A DNA stretch of 64,000 bases from Leishmania infantum JPCM5 (Eukaryota > Euglenozoa > Kinetoplastea > Trypanosomatida > Trypanosomatidae): contig NC_009387.2 of NCBI RefSeq assembly GCF_000002875.2, forward strand, positions 62,001 through 126,000, written 5' to 3'. Below the pieces are notes generated by a model. It searched no databases. It was given only the letters and a program-made list of their open reading frames with translations, and had not been told where the DNA came from. Below, piece by piece: positions 31,807 to 41,830 of the stretch. Position 1 is the stretch's first letter. Every line of letters begins with the position of its first letter. The position numbers were made by a program, and so were the translations under genes.

Positions 31807-34398
31807 TCACCGACTCGATCTGTAGCCGTTCCAAACAAAGGTAGAGCTGTCCCTCCAGTACTGGTAGCTGTAGTTGTACACGGCGACGTCGTCACCGGTC
31901 GCAACAACATACTCCGGTGCCGCGGACGCCCCATGCGTCCACAGCACCGACGGCAGATCGTCCCACCCTGGTACACTGTCAGGAAACGCGTTACGCTGCT
32001 CTGCCACCCACTCCGCTGCCGCCTCGATCGCCAGCTCCTCCCGATCGTCCCCGCGCGCTATCTCCACGGTGGAGGCGCTGTACTCGTTCTGGAAGTAGTA
32101 GTGCAAGAAATACGCGTCGGCTGGTCGGCAGCGGTGTGCTACGACGGTTGACCACGTCACGGTATTCAGCTTCCCGCGATGCAAGTCGTGGAAGCGGTCG
32201 TAGCCTTCCTTCACGTACCAGATCGTCTCATCATCGCACAGCTCCATCGAGCGATTATATCGATTCCGGAGTGTCACGCCGATCATCACGTCTTCGTGAT
32301 GCAGACCCGCTTGACGGTACAGCGACCTCCGATCGTTGGAGTAGTCTGCCACCGCCAGCATGCGCAGATCGGCGTCGGAGCTGCTTTGTGGCGGCTCCAG
32401 TATAACCTGTGCGAGGCGGCGGTGCAGCATGAGCAGCATGCCCGCATTGAAGCGAACGCCCAGCATGCGGCGGCCGCTGCCCCAGTAGAAGCACTTCGTT
32501 CTATCCACTGGCAGCCGATCGTAGTTGTGCACGACTCTCCTCGGCGTCGCGGCCTGTGTGGTCGGCGAGCCTCCCGCCCCGGTCATCACCGGATGCCGTG
32601 GCGGCGGCGGTGGAAAACGCCCGCGTTTCACCCCGTTGCGCACGTACCGCACATCGCTCAGGAACTGCGGCACCTTCACGTAGGCATCGTCATCGCCCTT
32701 GATGATGAAAGGCACATCCTTGAAGGCGTGGTACGCGTACTCCAGCCACAGGATCAGCTTCTGGCTCATTCCCACCTCCACGGGAAGGCCCCACTTGCCG
32801 TCCTCGCCGATCTTCTTGTTCGTGGTCGGCCGGCGGTCCGTCATCATGTCGATCCACACAACGTTGCGGTGCGTCAGCGCCTCCTGCCACAGCGCAGACG
32901 ACGCGTGGCAGACGTACTCCGCCGGCGACGTGAACGCGGGTGTCACGGGGAGCGACAGGGCGCCGCTCAGGTACGACAGCGCAGACGTCTCCGCGCCGAC
33001 AGTCACGCGGCGGCTGACCACCTCCGCACACGGTGTGTCCTCGACGGCAGCGATGTTCCAGTCGCGGCGGAGCTCCATCCGGCGCTGCACAATGCCCTCG
33101 TCGGCCAAGTCGTCAATGCCCTCGGCCTGCGCAGTCGCCGCCAGAAGCGCCTCGGTGGCAGCCTTGTACTCCGCCGTCGTCGGCAGCAGCGCACTCAGGC
33201 GCCCTCGCCTCGGCTCGGCAGCTGACGTGCCGTTGCGCGCGGATGCTGAAGAGCTCTCTGATGCATTCGGGGCCACCTTGGGCTCCACCGCGGCGAAGAC
33301 GTACAGCGCCAGCAGCGCGGCATCGAAGTGGTTCTCCGTGCGCGCCACCTCCTGGTACGTCAGCCACGTCCTGCGCTGTGCCTCACGCAGCGCAGCACGC
33401 GCCGGCTGATCCGTCGACGGGATGCCCATCACGGCAAGATACGGTGTCCGCGGCTGCGCAGCCCCCTCGCCAGCGCCGCCCGCGGTCGGAAACCCTTCAC
33501 CGTACACGTGCCGCAGCCACTCCCACTGCGGCAGCTCCGTGCGCACATTCACGTCGTCCGTCACGCTCGTCATCGCCAGCAGCATCGGCCCGACGCGGCC
33601 CAGCGGTGCAGACGACGTCGCGTACACGCCATGGCGCTTGTGCAGTTGCACGGCTTTCACAGTGGTGCGGTAAGTGTGTGTGTCCATGCAGTCGTGGCAC
33701 TTCTTTTTCAGAACGTGCAGTGTCCACGAGGGCAGCTCTTTGGCGCTGAGGCGGACCAGCTCGCAGGCGGCATACGGAGTGCCGGCCACGATACAGGCTC
33801 GCTGAGCAGCAGTGAGGTCGAGCCGCGTCAGGGCGCCCTCATGCTGCACCAAGACGCCAGTTCCTTGGGCCCAGCCCCTCAGCTCTTCTATCGGCTGCAG
33901 TGTGGTGATGTTCAAGATACGCCGCGGCTTTAATGGGAGAGCAGAATCGCGGAATAGCAGCACGGTGAGTGACGAGAGAAGGATGCAGGCGGCGACGACC
34001 ATCGCCATTGCAAGCCGCAGAGGGCGGCGATTACCCGCATGCAAAAAAGATTGTCGATGCCGCGTTTTACCTGTGCCGCCGCTGATAGCCGGGCACTTCG
34101 GGCGCGGCAAGTTCGGGTCGGAGGTCGCTGACGCGTGTGCGCGCTGCTCGGTCGAACGGAGCGCCCATGCACGCCCCGTAAAGAGCGACGGCGATGTGGA
34201 CGAGTTGCTGAAGGCATACTCGTTTGTGTCGTTCGAAAATTCGTGCTGCAGCTTCGTGCGTTCTCCAGCGCACCCGTCATTGCGCATAAGAGGTGCCGTC
34301 AGGTGCTGGAAGGTGCTACTATGCAGTGGTACATAGCCAGCACCGACGCCGGCGTTGCCGCGTCGTTTCGCAGCGCTACTGGCGAACTCCTCTTCCAT
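31807..34398 (-). CDS. SCG: phosphoglycan beta-1,3-galactosyltransferase, SCG family, copy E
   Basis: 863 residues from the ATG at 34398 (MEEEFASSAAKRR). The frame is open further upstream to 34980, but that part is Arg/Glu/Cys-rich repeat translation, so I do not include it. A cytosolic tail of about 130 residues precedes one membrane span (AMVVAACILLSSLTVLLF). The luminal domain reads VLVQHEGALTRLDL, LPSWTLHV and the cysteine pair CHDC, a cassette not shared with the other copies. From ATSSAPLGRV onward it is practically identical to copy C, with RRTW, KGDDDAYVK, EDVMIG and a C-terminus ending GYRSSR. The middle segment is that of copy A. It is complete and probably active; acceptor specificity is unknown. 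Confidence 0.88.
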   Translation of the reverse strand: MEEEFASSAAKRRGNAGVGAGYVPLHSSTFQHLTAPLMRNDGCAGERTKLQHEFSNDTNEYAFSNSSTSPSLFTGRAWALRSTEQRAHASATSDPNLPRPKCPAISGGTGKTRHRQSFLHAGNRRPLRLAMAMVVAACILLSSLTVLLFRDSALPLKPRRILNITTLQPIEELRGWAQGTGVLVQHEGALTRLDLTAAQRACIVAGTPYAACELVRLSAKELPSWTLHVLKKKCHDCMDTHTYRTTVKAVQLHKRHGVYATSSAPLGRVGPMLLAMTSVTDDVNVRTELPQWEWLRHVYGEGFPTAGGAGEGAAQPRTPYLAVMGIPSTDQPARAALREAQRRTWLTYQEVARTENHFDAALLALYVFAAVEPKVAPNASESSSASARNGTSAAEPRRGRLSALLPTTAEYKAATEALLAATAQAEGIDDLADEGIVQRRMELRRDWNIAAVEDTPCAEVVSRRVTVGAETSALSYLSGALSLPVTPAFTSPAEYVCHASSALWQEALTHRNVVWIDMMTDRRPTTNKKIGEDGKWGLPVEVGMSQKLILWLEYAYHAFKDVPFIIKGDDDAYVKVPQFLSDVRYVRNGVKRGRFPPPPPRHPVMTGAGGSPTTQAATPRRVVHNYDRLPVDRTKCFYWGSGRRMLGVRFNAGMLLMLHRRLAQVILEPPQSSSDADLRMLAVADYSNDRRSLYRQAGLHHEDVMIGVTLRNRYNRSMELCDDETIWYVKEGYDRFHDLHRGKLNTVTWSTVVAHRCRPADAYFLHYYFQNEYSASTVEIARGDDREELAIEAAAEWVAEQRNAFPDSVPGWDDLPSVLWTHGASAAPEYVVATGDDVAVYNYSYQYWRDSSTFVWNGYRSSR

Positions 34399-37300
34399 GC
34401 TGCACACACACACGGCCCCCCTCTCTCCCTCCTGCCTCTCTTTCTCTCGGGGTCTCTCTCTCTCGCACTCTCCCCGTTCTCGCGCGCGCGCACTCGGTGT
34501 GCCCCTGATGTCCACCGCGAAAGTATATGCTGTTTGATCAGCGGATAGGGCAGCCTGTCGGACAGATAGACAGAGTCGGCGCGTGCGAGCGCTTCTGAGG
34601 TGAGGTGGCGGAGGAGGTGCGTCGGTGGCTCGTGCTTGAAAACGAAAACAGCAACCGCAGCAGCACCCACAAAGTCGAAGAACCGACAACGATAGCGAGC
34701 CAACAGGGCGCAGAGACGTGAACAAGAAGTAAAGCAAAACAATACAAGCGTGGTGGGATGTGTGTCGGGTGCGCGCAGGCACACACACACACACGAAAAG
34801 ATGAAAGAAGACGGGAGTGTCGCCCGCCTCGGCAAGGGGGGAAGGGAGGCGGAGGTCAAACAGCTCCTCTGCCGGATGAAGGGCGGCGGCCCACAACGAT
34901 GCGTGCGGGTGAGCGCAGAAGGGGAAAAGAGTGCCCGAAACGCAAGAAAGGAAGAGAGAGTTCAACGTCAGGTGCTGCAACGCGCGTTCTCTTGTCTGTT
35001 GGTGCTGGATGCGGATAAGCGGCTAGAGACCCCTTGATGGGCCAGGCATCCATGAGATGGATGTGCCTGTGTGTGTGTGTGTGTGTTTGTGGGTGTGTAT
35101 GTGTGTGGGAAGGGGGAGGGGAGGGCAACCAGCACAAGAACCCGAAGCGCTCAGCACGCATGCAGATACGTGCGCCGTGCCCACAAGTGTTCGCAGAGAG
35201 TGAGAGAACGACACGGCGAGCAAGCGGCGCGACGGCACGCCGAAAAATAGCAAAAAAAAAAGACAGAAGACACGGAAACGGGCACACAAAAATAATTGAG
35301 GATAGAGGTCGGGGATGGAGAGGGTGGCGTAGCTGTCCAGAAACAGACAAGATCACTATTCGGCCCCGTCAACGACAGACAGAGAGAGACCGCCGGCAGA
35401 AAAGAGGAAGGGAACGCGCATAAGCCGTGCGCCGTGAAGCACAACGCGTGACGCGTGATGTCTGCGGATGTGAGCGTGCGCAGGGAGGTGGGTCGGACCT
35501 GTCGATCTCGCGACCTGCCTTGATGGCCGTGCGCCCGTTAAGCAAGAAAGAGAAGCAACGCACCTGAGTGGGGCTGAAAAGGAGACCCTATGGTTTCCTT
35601 GTGCGTGGCTGAAGCGCGGGTGGTAATGTAGAGGCAGAAAAGAAGATGGTCGTGGTCGTGGTCGTGGTCGTGGTGTGTGTGTGTGTGTGGAGGTGTGCCG
35701 CGGCCCGCCCCGAACGCTGGTGCGCAGGAAACCGAGATGGAAGATAGAGGAGAGGCCAAAGAGCCGCGCACAAATTCGCTCGACAGCGATGGTGAGCGCA
35801 AGAACTACGTCGAAGGGCAGCGCACCAGAAAGAAGAGGGGGCGCGTCTATGCGAACGGAGAGGTAAGAGGAGGAGGAGGAGGGGGAGTATATACATGTGC
35901 GTGTATAGCCGTCGGCGTAGGCTCCTGCTTATACGCGTGATCGGATGATCGGCGCTGTGTCGGCGTACGTCTGTCTGCAATATTCGACTCTTCGCCGGTG
36001 TGTCTGTGTGTGTGTCGGTGTCGGTGTCGGCCTGCGCGCACGCGCACCGAAACAACGCAGGAGAACGAAAAAAAAGGAAAAGGTGCGAGGCGCGGGAGCG
36101 CTGACGCGAGCCGCACGTTGGAGAGGAGGCGCGGATGCGTCGCGAATCGAGCATGGCAACGGTTGTTAGTCGAAGAAGGGCAGGGCGGGGAATGGGGGAA
36201 AGGTGGAGGGGGATGGTGGTGGAGCACCTGCACACGCATCATACTTTTGTGCGCCATAACGCAGAGAGAGGAGAGCACGAGTACCCTCGCCGCGGTGGTC
36301 TTTCATTGCAGCGCCGCGGCTAGCGCGTGTAGTCTTTCCTGCGCGCTCACAGAGGGCCACCCGCCGCATTGGCGCGCGCCGGTGGGTCAAGCGGCATCCG
36401 CCCCCCCTCTGCCGTCCCCTCCCTCCCCCCTACACACACAACACACAACACACAACACACACACACACGCTTGAGAGAGCGTGCCACATCGTGGTGAAGC
36501 GAAGGGGGAGGACGATGACAGAGCACGGAGACGCCCTGCAGAGCCGCGACGCGAGAAAAGCGCCACTTCCGGGGGGGGGGGCACAGGCGTGCAAGCGAAA
36601 ACTGGCCGTGTGCACACGCACCGACGGACCTCCTCCTTCTCCTCTCTTGTGCGCCACGGTCACGTGGCCAGGGTGTGCACGCTTGCTTGGTTTCGTTCTC
36701 TCTGCCGACCGAGGAACAAGGGCGCGGCAAGCGAAAAGGAGGAAGGAAGGACAGCAACGCTTAGGTGCGTGCGCACGTCGCCCATGTGTAACGCGCTAGT
36801 TAGCTGCATCGCCACCACCAACACCACCCTTACTTTCAAAACGTTGGCAAGGTCGTCGGCGTAGCAGCGAGCCCGCCGACGGAGGTGATCCGGCAACGCA
36901 CTGCCAGCTCAACCGTCGCCCACGCCTCGCCCCCGCGCGGGGGGCATCGTGGAATTAAGAAGGAAAAAAATAAGGAGAAAGAGAAGGAGAAAAAGCTTTT
37001 TACTTGTTAACGGTGAAGGCGGAAAGAGGCTGCAGCAGCACCGCACATCGACGGCGTCGCGCAGAGGGGAGGGGAAGGAGAGGGCACGGCAGAGTCCGAC
37101 GCACACCACACCGAAAGAGGCGCCAACCGCCTCAAAGGAAAGCGAAAAGAGAGGGGGAGACACACGCGAGCTATTCGCACCGTGTCGGCCGCTGGCCTAC
37201 CGCAAACTATGAACGACGCCGTGTGCTGCCGGCACGGGGGAGTGCCCAGCGAGCGCGTGCGCATCGAGGCGGACAACGTGTAAAGAATAACGGAAACAAC

Positions 37301-38012
37301 AGCAGAGCACAACCTCGCGCGCGCCCACCCGCCTCCGGATGTGAGAGGCGCCTTTTTCGGCGTCTACCTGGCGCGGGCGGCACAGCAAAGGAGGCAGATA
37401 CACGCCATTCAGGTGCATTATGAAGAGAAAGACATAGCAGCAGTGCATAGACACGGGGTAGAAACCCAACACAGCTGGAAGTTACAAAACGTGGGGAAGG
37501 AGAAGGGGACTGTTCAGCTCGCCGCGTGCCTGTGGCAACGCCTGACGACCACCAGCGCGCCTCGCCGGCGCACAACTCCCCCCCTTCCTCTCTCCACCCC
37601 TACCCTCTGCTGTATTAGTGGCAATCAGCGTGAGCAGCGTCGAGAAGCCAAGCCGAGCGGGACGTTCACGCTTTACGTGCCGCTACCACACCGCCGAGGA
37701 GGTCAACATACGCCGCCCGCCCGTCCAGAAAACAAGAAATGCAGCCGACGCACCATTATGCCCTCCGCGTGCGTGCCACACACTTCGCCTCTACACGCCA
37801 CGCCACTACACAGCCACGCGAAGGAGCCACCATGTGGAAGGCACCCCTCCTCCCTCTTCCACACTCATCCCGTGCAGACCAGCACAAAACTCTCCGTGAG
37901 GTGTCTCCCCCCCCCTCCCTACCCGCGCTCAATCCCAGCCCCTCGCGTAACGGCCGCGCCCTTCACGTTCCAGCTAGTGAGTAGCGAGCAAAACAACAAC
38001 GGCAGCCTCCGC
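34399..38012. other. intergenic region between SCG copy E and the fucosyltransferase-like gene
   Basis: About 3.6 kb with no supportable gene. It contains (CT)n opposite GA-rich coding-like frames near 34440-34490, TG runs at 35069-35108 and near 35672-35690, a GGTCGT hexamer repeat at 35647-35672, CA runs near 36430-36470 and several poly-A runs. It should hold the 5' leader of copy E and the 3' UTR of the next gene. Confidence 0.6.
35647..35690. repeat. GGTCGT hexamer repeat running into (TG)n
   Basis: Four tandem GGTCGT units followed by a TG run in the spacer upstream of copy E. A simple repeat, likely polymorphic. Confidence 0.85.
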
Positions 38013-40511
38013 TCAGAAGAAGCCCTTGTAAAACGACTCGAGGTACCCAGCCAGTAAACCATGAGAGGGGAGTCCACGGCCCCAACGGCGCAGCATCACG
38101 TTCGTCGCCACAGACGAGATGACGTTGCCGCGGAACACCCCCGTGTTCGTGAGCACGATGTAGTCGAACGACATGGCCTGCATCTCCCTCAAACCAGGCT
38201 CGTATAAAGTGTTCACCAACGCCTTCTGCAGCAGCGTAGAGTAATTCGACGATTTTGCGGGCACCTGCAGCTTTTTTTCCGCCTTCGCCCGCGCAGCACT
38301 GTAAACAGCTTTAAAACTGGTTTTGATGCGGCTGTCGTACGACGCCACAAAACGTCGCGGGTACTGCGCGGTTACGTTGCCGATGCCCTTCACGATCACC
38401 GCCGCGGGAAGTCGCTGCATCACCCTCTCCATGTTGTCTGCCATCGGCCCACTCTGGTCGTCGTACGCAACATAGCTCGTCGGCACGTGATCGTGGCCAA
38501 ACGTGGCCGACATGTTTGCCCTAAGCCAGTGCGCGTACTGCAGGTACAGCTCCACCGCAGACCCCGCAGTCCACGAGCAGTCGCTCTCGATGCTTGACAC
38601 CGTCGAGTTCACGCCAGCCCAGTTCGGGTTCGTGCTGTCGACGGTGTACCTGTCGACCGTCAGCGCGAAGTTTGTGCCCCAGAGACGCATGGCCTCGGCA
38701 CGGCACGTACGCTCACGACGGCGCGCATGAATCCCGATCACGCCCTTGAAGTTTGCAGGCCGTAGTGTGTCGCGCATCACAAGCCGCCCGTCAGCGTCCT
38801 TGGTCGAACCAGCCGTCGGCCACCCAAGCGCTGCAGCACTCTTCGAGTACACACGATCCACCTCCGCAGACACATGCGCGGACGGGCGCAGCAGCCCGAA
38901 CAGCCGCGTCACCTCCTCCAGTTGCGGGTGAAGGAAATACGCCACCACGCCGGACAACACGGCCATCCGCACCTGCGCGGCCTCACCTGCCGCGTCGTCG
39001 CCCACGTGGTCGCCGCCAAGCACCTCAAGCATGCGCGAAGCGAACATCTTGATGCGGTCCCAGCGGCTGTACTGCTCAGCCTCGGTAGGGGTGCGAAACA
39101 AATCATCCCCCATCAGCGGCTCCACAGACTCGCGGAACAGCACCGAGTCAGCGCGGTGGTCCGCCACGGAGTGCAGCGGAGGCGAGGACGACCTCGAGTC
39201 GGCAAGCCAGCTCTCGAGGTTGTACTCGCGCACGCCGTCGCGCACCGGTGGAAGCACCCACCACCGGCGGACTCTCTCCTGCGCCATCTGCGGGGGGGAA
39301 AGAGGCGGTTTCAAGACGCCGATGTAGTCCACGCGGCGCATGTCCATCACAACGCCCATCGCCTGCAGCTGCGCGAAGATCAGCTTCACCTCGGCGTTCG
39401 TGACGAGGCAGTACCGCCCCTCGCGCCGGATCGCGTTGAACCCGTATAGACTCGACGCATCGTAGCGCACATACGGCAAACTCGTATCCGGCGTAAAGGA
39501 TGGCAGCACATACGTGCGGTTCGACGCGCGAGCAAAGGCGAGGCCGTGCAGGAGCTCCTGCAGCTGGTTGTGCTGGCGGCCCCAGCGCCCAACCAAGACG
39601 GAGAAGAAGTGCGTCGGGCACCGCAGCTCAAAAGCCTCCGGCACAGTCGACGTCGTATCACGGCCAAACCGTAGCACGATCGTGCTGCCGTCGCTCGTTA
39701 TCTCTAACGACGCGGGCGGCGCAACGTCGCGGTCAACGTCCGTGTCACGCACAGCCGCAGTCCCGACGTACGGCAGCGCGCGGCTCCCCGGTAGCGGCCA
39801 CGACGGCATGCGCGGAAACCACACCTGCAACTTCGCATGCTTATCGATCCCCGGACGTATCTCAGCCAGGAACGCGGGGCATGAGTCACTGCCACCGCTC
39901 ATGCGGCCCACAATCGCGGGCACCGTCACACGCACGCACGACGCGTTCACGTCCTCCTCGCGGGTTGCGACCGCATGCAGCATTCCGAGGCGGTGCAGCC
40001 GCGCCACGCACTCCTCGACGGATGTCAGCACATCGACCTCCTCCTTTAAAACCTTGCGGCACACCATAGCGGTCACGTTGTCAGGCCTGCTCGCCGCAGC
40101 AGCGGGACCGCCCTCTTCGCCGGTTTGAGCATACACCACACCGTTGGTGCACACAGCGCATGCGTGATCGGCAGCCATCACGCGGATGGGTGGCAGCTCT
40201 AGTTCATTCGCCATGAACCTTATCGCGGGCGAGGATATGTTGGTCCTCGTCTCGTGGCCTGAAACGGCGGCATTCTCACGGCTCACGTCGGGTTCAACGA
40301 TGAGGAACTGCAGCGTGCAGAGCAAGTACATAATTGTGATGCAGCTGACGAGCATGGCACAGCGGTGGTGACGCCGAGGAAAAGAGGGCCTGCTATGTGC
40401 GTGCGACAGCTGTGTCACTTGCGTACCCGTCTGGTTTCGCCCCTCAGCACATGAGTGAGTTTCGGAGGCCCTTGCCGTGAGGCCGAGCGACGCTGTGCTG
40501 TCCCCCCTCAT
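38013..40511 (-). CDS. O-fucosyltransferase-like type II membrane glycosyltransferase, possible phosphoglycan arabinosyltransferase (SCA/SCAL type)
   Basis: 832 residues starting at the ATG at 40511. A 50-residue tail precedes a membrane span at about 52-72 (AMLVSCITIMYLLCTLQFLIV). The luminal part shows three features of the GDP-fucose O-fucosyltransferase group (GT-B fold): VGRWGRQHNQLQELLHGL (307-324) followed by NRTYVLPSF; the donor-binding region GVIGIHARRRERTC (590-603); and near the end DYIVLTNTGVFRGNVISS. There is no DXD of the SCG type, so it is not a galactosyltransferase. D-arabinopyranose is L-fucose without its methyl group, and Leishmania uses GDP-D-arabinose to cap galactosylated LPG side chains, so an arabinosyltransferase role beside SCG genes is plausible. 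That substrate is inference; a true fucosyltransferase is the alternative. Confidence 0.75.
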   Translation of the reverse strand: MRGDSTASLGLTARASETHSCAEGRNQTGTQVTQLSHAHSRPSFPRRHHRCAMLVSCITIMYLLCTLQFLIVEPDVSRENAAVSGHETRTNISSPAIRFMANELELPPIRVMAADHACAVCTNGVVYAQTGEEGGPAAAASRPDNVTAMVCRKVLKEEVDVLTSVEECVARLHRLGMLHAVATREEDVNASCVRVTVPAIVGRMSGGSDSCPAFLAEIRPGIDKHAKLQVWFPRMPSWPLPGSRALPYVGTAAVRDTDVDRDVAPPASLEITSDGSTIVLRFGRDTTSTVPEAFELRCPTHFFSVLVGRWGRQHNQLQELLHGLAFARASNRTYVLPSFTPDTSLPYVRYDASSLYGFNAIRREGRYCLVTNAEVKLIFAQLQAMGVVMDMRRVDYIGVLKPPLSPPQMAQERVRRWWVLPPVRDGVREYNLESWLADSRSSSPPLHSVADHRADSVLFRESVEPLMGDDLFRTPTEAEQYSRWDRIKMFASRMLEVLGGDHVGDDAAGEAAQVRMAVLSGVVAYFLHPQLEEVTRLFGLLRPSAHVSAEVDRVYSKSAAALGWPTAGSTKDADGRLVMRDTLRPANFKGVIGIHARRRERTCRAEAMRLWGTNFALTVDRYTVDSTNPNWAGVNSTVSSIESDCSWTAGSAVELYLQYAHWLRANMSATFGHDHVPTSYVAYDDQSGPMADNMERVMQRLPAAVIVKGIGNVTAQYPRRFVASYDSRIKTSFKAVYSAARAKAEKKLQVPAKSSNYSTLLQKALVNTLYEPGLREMQAMSFDYIVLTNTGVFRGNVISSVATNVMLRRWGRGLPSHGLLAGYLESFYKGFF

Positions 40512-41830
40512 CGAGATCGTGTGCTCCCTCCTCTACACCAAAACACAGCAGCGCGGAAGAACTGAGCGTTGAAAGTGGTGCGAGTAGCGAAGGTCTGGTC
40601 GTTGGCGCGAGCTTGCATGACGCGCCGCAAGAGGAAGAAGAAGAGAGAAGAGAAGAGAAGCGTGTCGGCGTGGCTGAAGGAAGTGGGGGGAGGACGGGCA
40701 GCAGGAGAATGGAAAAGGACCGCGCAAGCGCCGTCGTTCGTGCACGCACGCGCGCATGCAGTCGTAGGCCATGTTTGAGCAACGCGCGACAGCGCTCTCG
40801 TCCACAGCCGGGTGCAACGCTTTTTCGTTGTCCAATTTCCTTTTTTTTTTGGTTTTCGGGTATGTTAGTCCAACTGCGCCTCGTCAGTGCATCAAGGGGC
40901 GGGGGGTGAGCAACTCAACCTGCAGAGGAACACCAATCGACTTACTACCCAGGAGCGTCCTGGGCGCAAAGAAAAAAAGAAGCGGCAGACGGGTGCGCAC
41001 GCACGCACACGCGCACCGCCGTCTCTTCCACGCCGTACTTCAGCGCCTAGACTACTCTCTGTCTGTTGCAATTCTGGTTTCGTTCTTGCGCGGCTGTGGA
41101 GCATCGACACCCTGCACGGAGGGGAGGGGAGAGGAGGAAGCAGGGGGGGGGCGCGGGAAGATAAGCGAGCGCCTCCGGCATAAGCAAGACCGCGCTCAGC
41201 GAGTGCCGGAGTCTCCTCACCACCCCACCCACCCCGGTCGATTCCAAGGCGATATAGTATTCAGTCCCGTGATATCGCCCAGCTGCCTCCTCATCACAGG
41301 CGCCGCTGGTGCGGAAGGCATGCACCAAAAAAAAAACGTGAAACGAGAGGTATATCATTATCCTTCTTACATGCCATGCACAGAAGCCGTGGCACTGGGA
41401 GAGTGCCGGGTGCAACGAGTGCAGTCCACCGCAGTGGAAGCCGCAGGCGCGAAGAAAGCAAACAAGGGGAACACCTCGGCGGAAGGACGCACGAAACGCC
41501 ACGACTGCTGCAGACGCCCCCGCCACCACCACCATCACCATTACCATGATGCGGAGTTCAGCACCGCGCCTGTGGCGCTGCAGCGCGCGCCTCAGGTTTC
41601 CTGGATTAGCTGATCGAGCAGGCAAGGTGTGCGCGCTGGGCACGCGTGGGTGCTGAAGTCTCTCCAACGCGCGCAAGGGAAGGGGGCATCGCACACACGA
41701 GCCGCACACCTCGCTCGACAACTGCGCACGCGACCCCGTAACGTACCGCCATCACGCACGGCGCCCTCATGAACACACGCACGCACGCGCCCGCCCGCCC
41801 GCCCGCTTTCAGCGTGTCGCGATCCCATTT
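40512..41830. other. intergenic region
   Basis: 1.3 kb. It contains A/G-rich stretches (polypyrimidine on the minus strand, about 40620-40680 and 41120-41165) likely to serve splicing of the fucosyltransferase-like gene, and a CCA/ATG triplet run near 41520-41550. No gene seen. Confidence 0.6.

Larger units (their letters stand above)
28100..33628. repeat. segmental duplication, right unit
   Basis: The near-identical partner of 14700-20194, covering the 5' part of copy D, the D-E spacer and the 3' part of copy E. To the left (in D) and right (in E) the two units diverge suddenly into different cassettes. It is probably the parental arrangement, because D and E are the complete genes. Confidence 0.9.

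Noticed and set aside
34399..34980. N-terminal extension of SCG copy E to 34980
   Set aside because: The added ~194 residues are Arg/Glu/Cys repeat translation; MEEEF at 34398 gives a tail length like the other copies.
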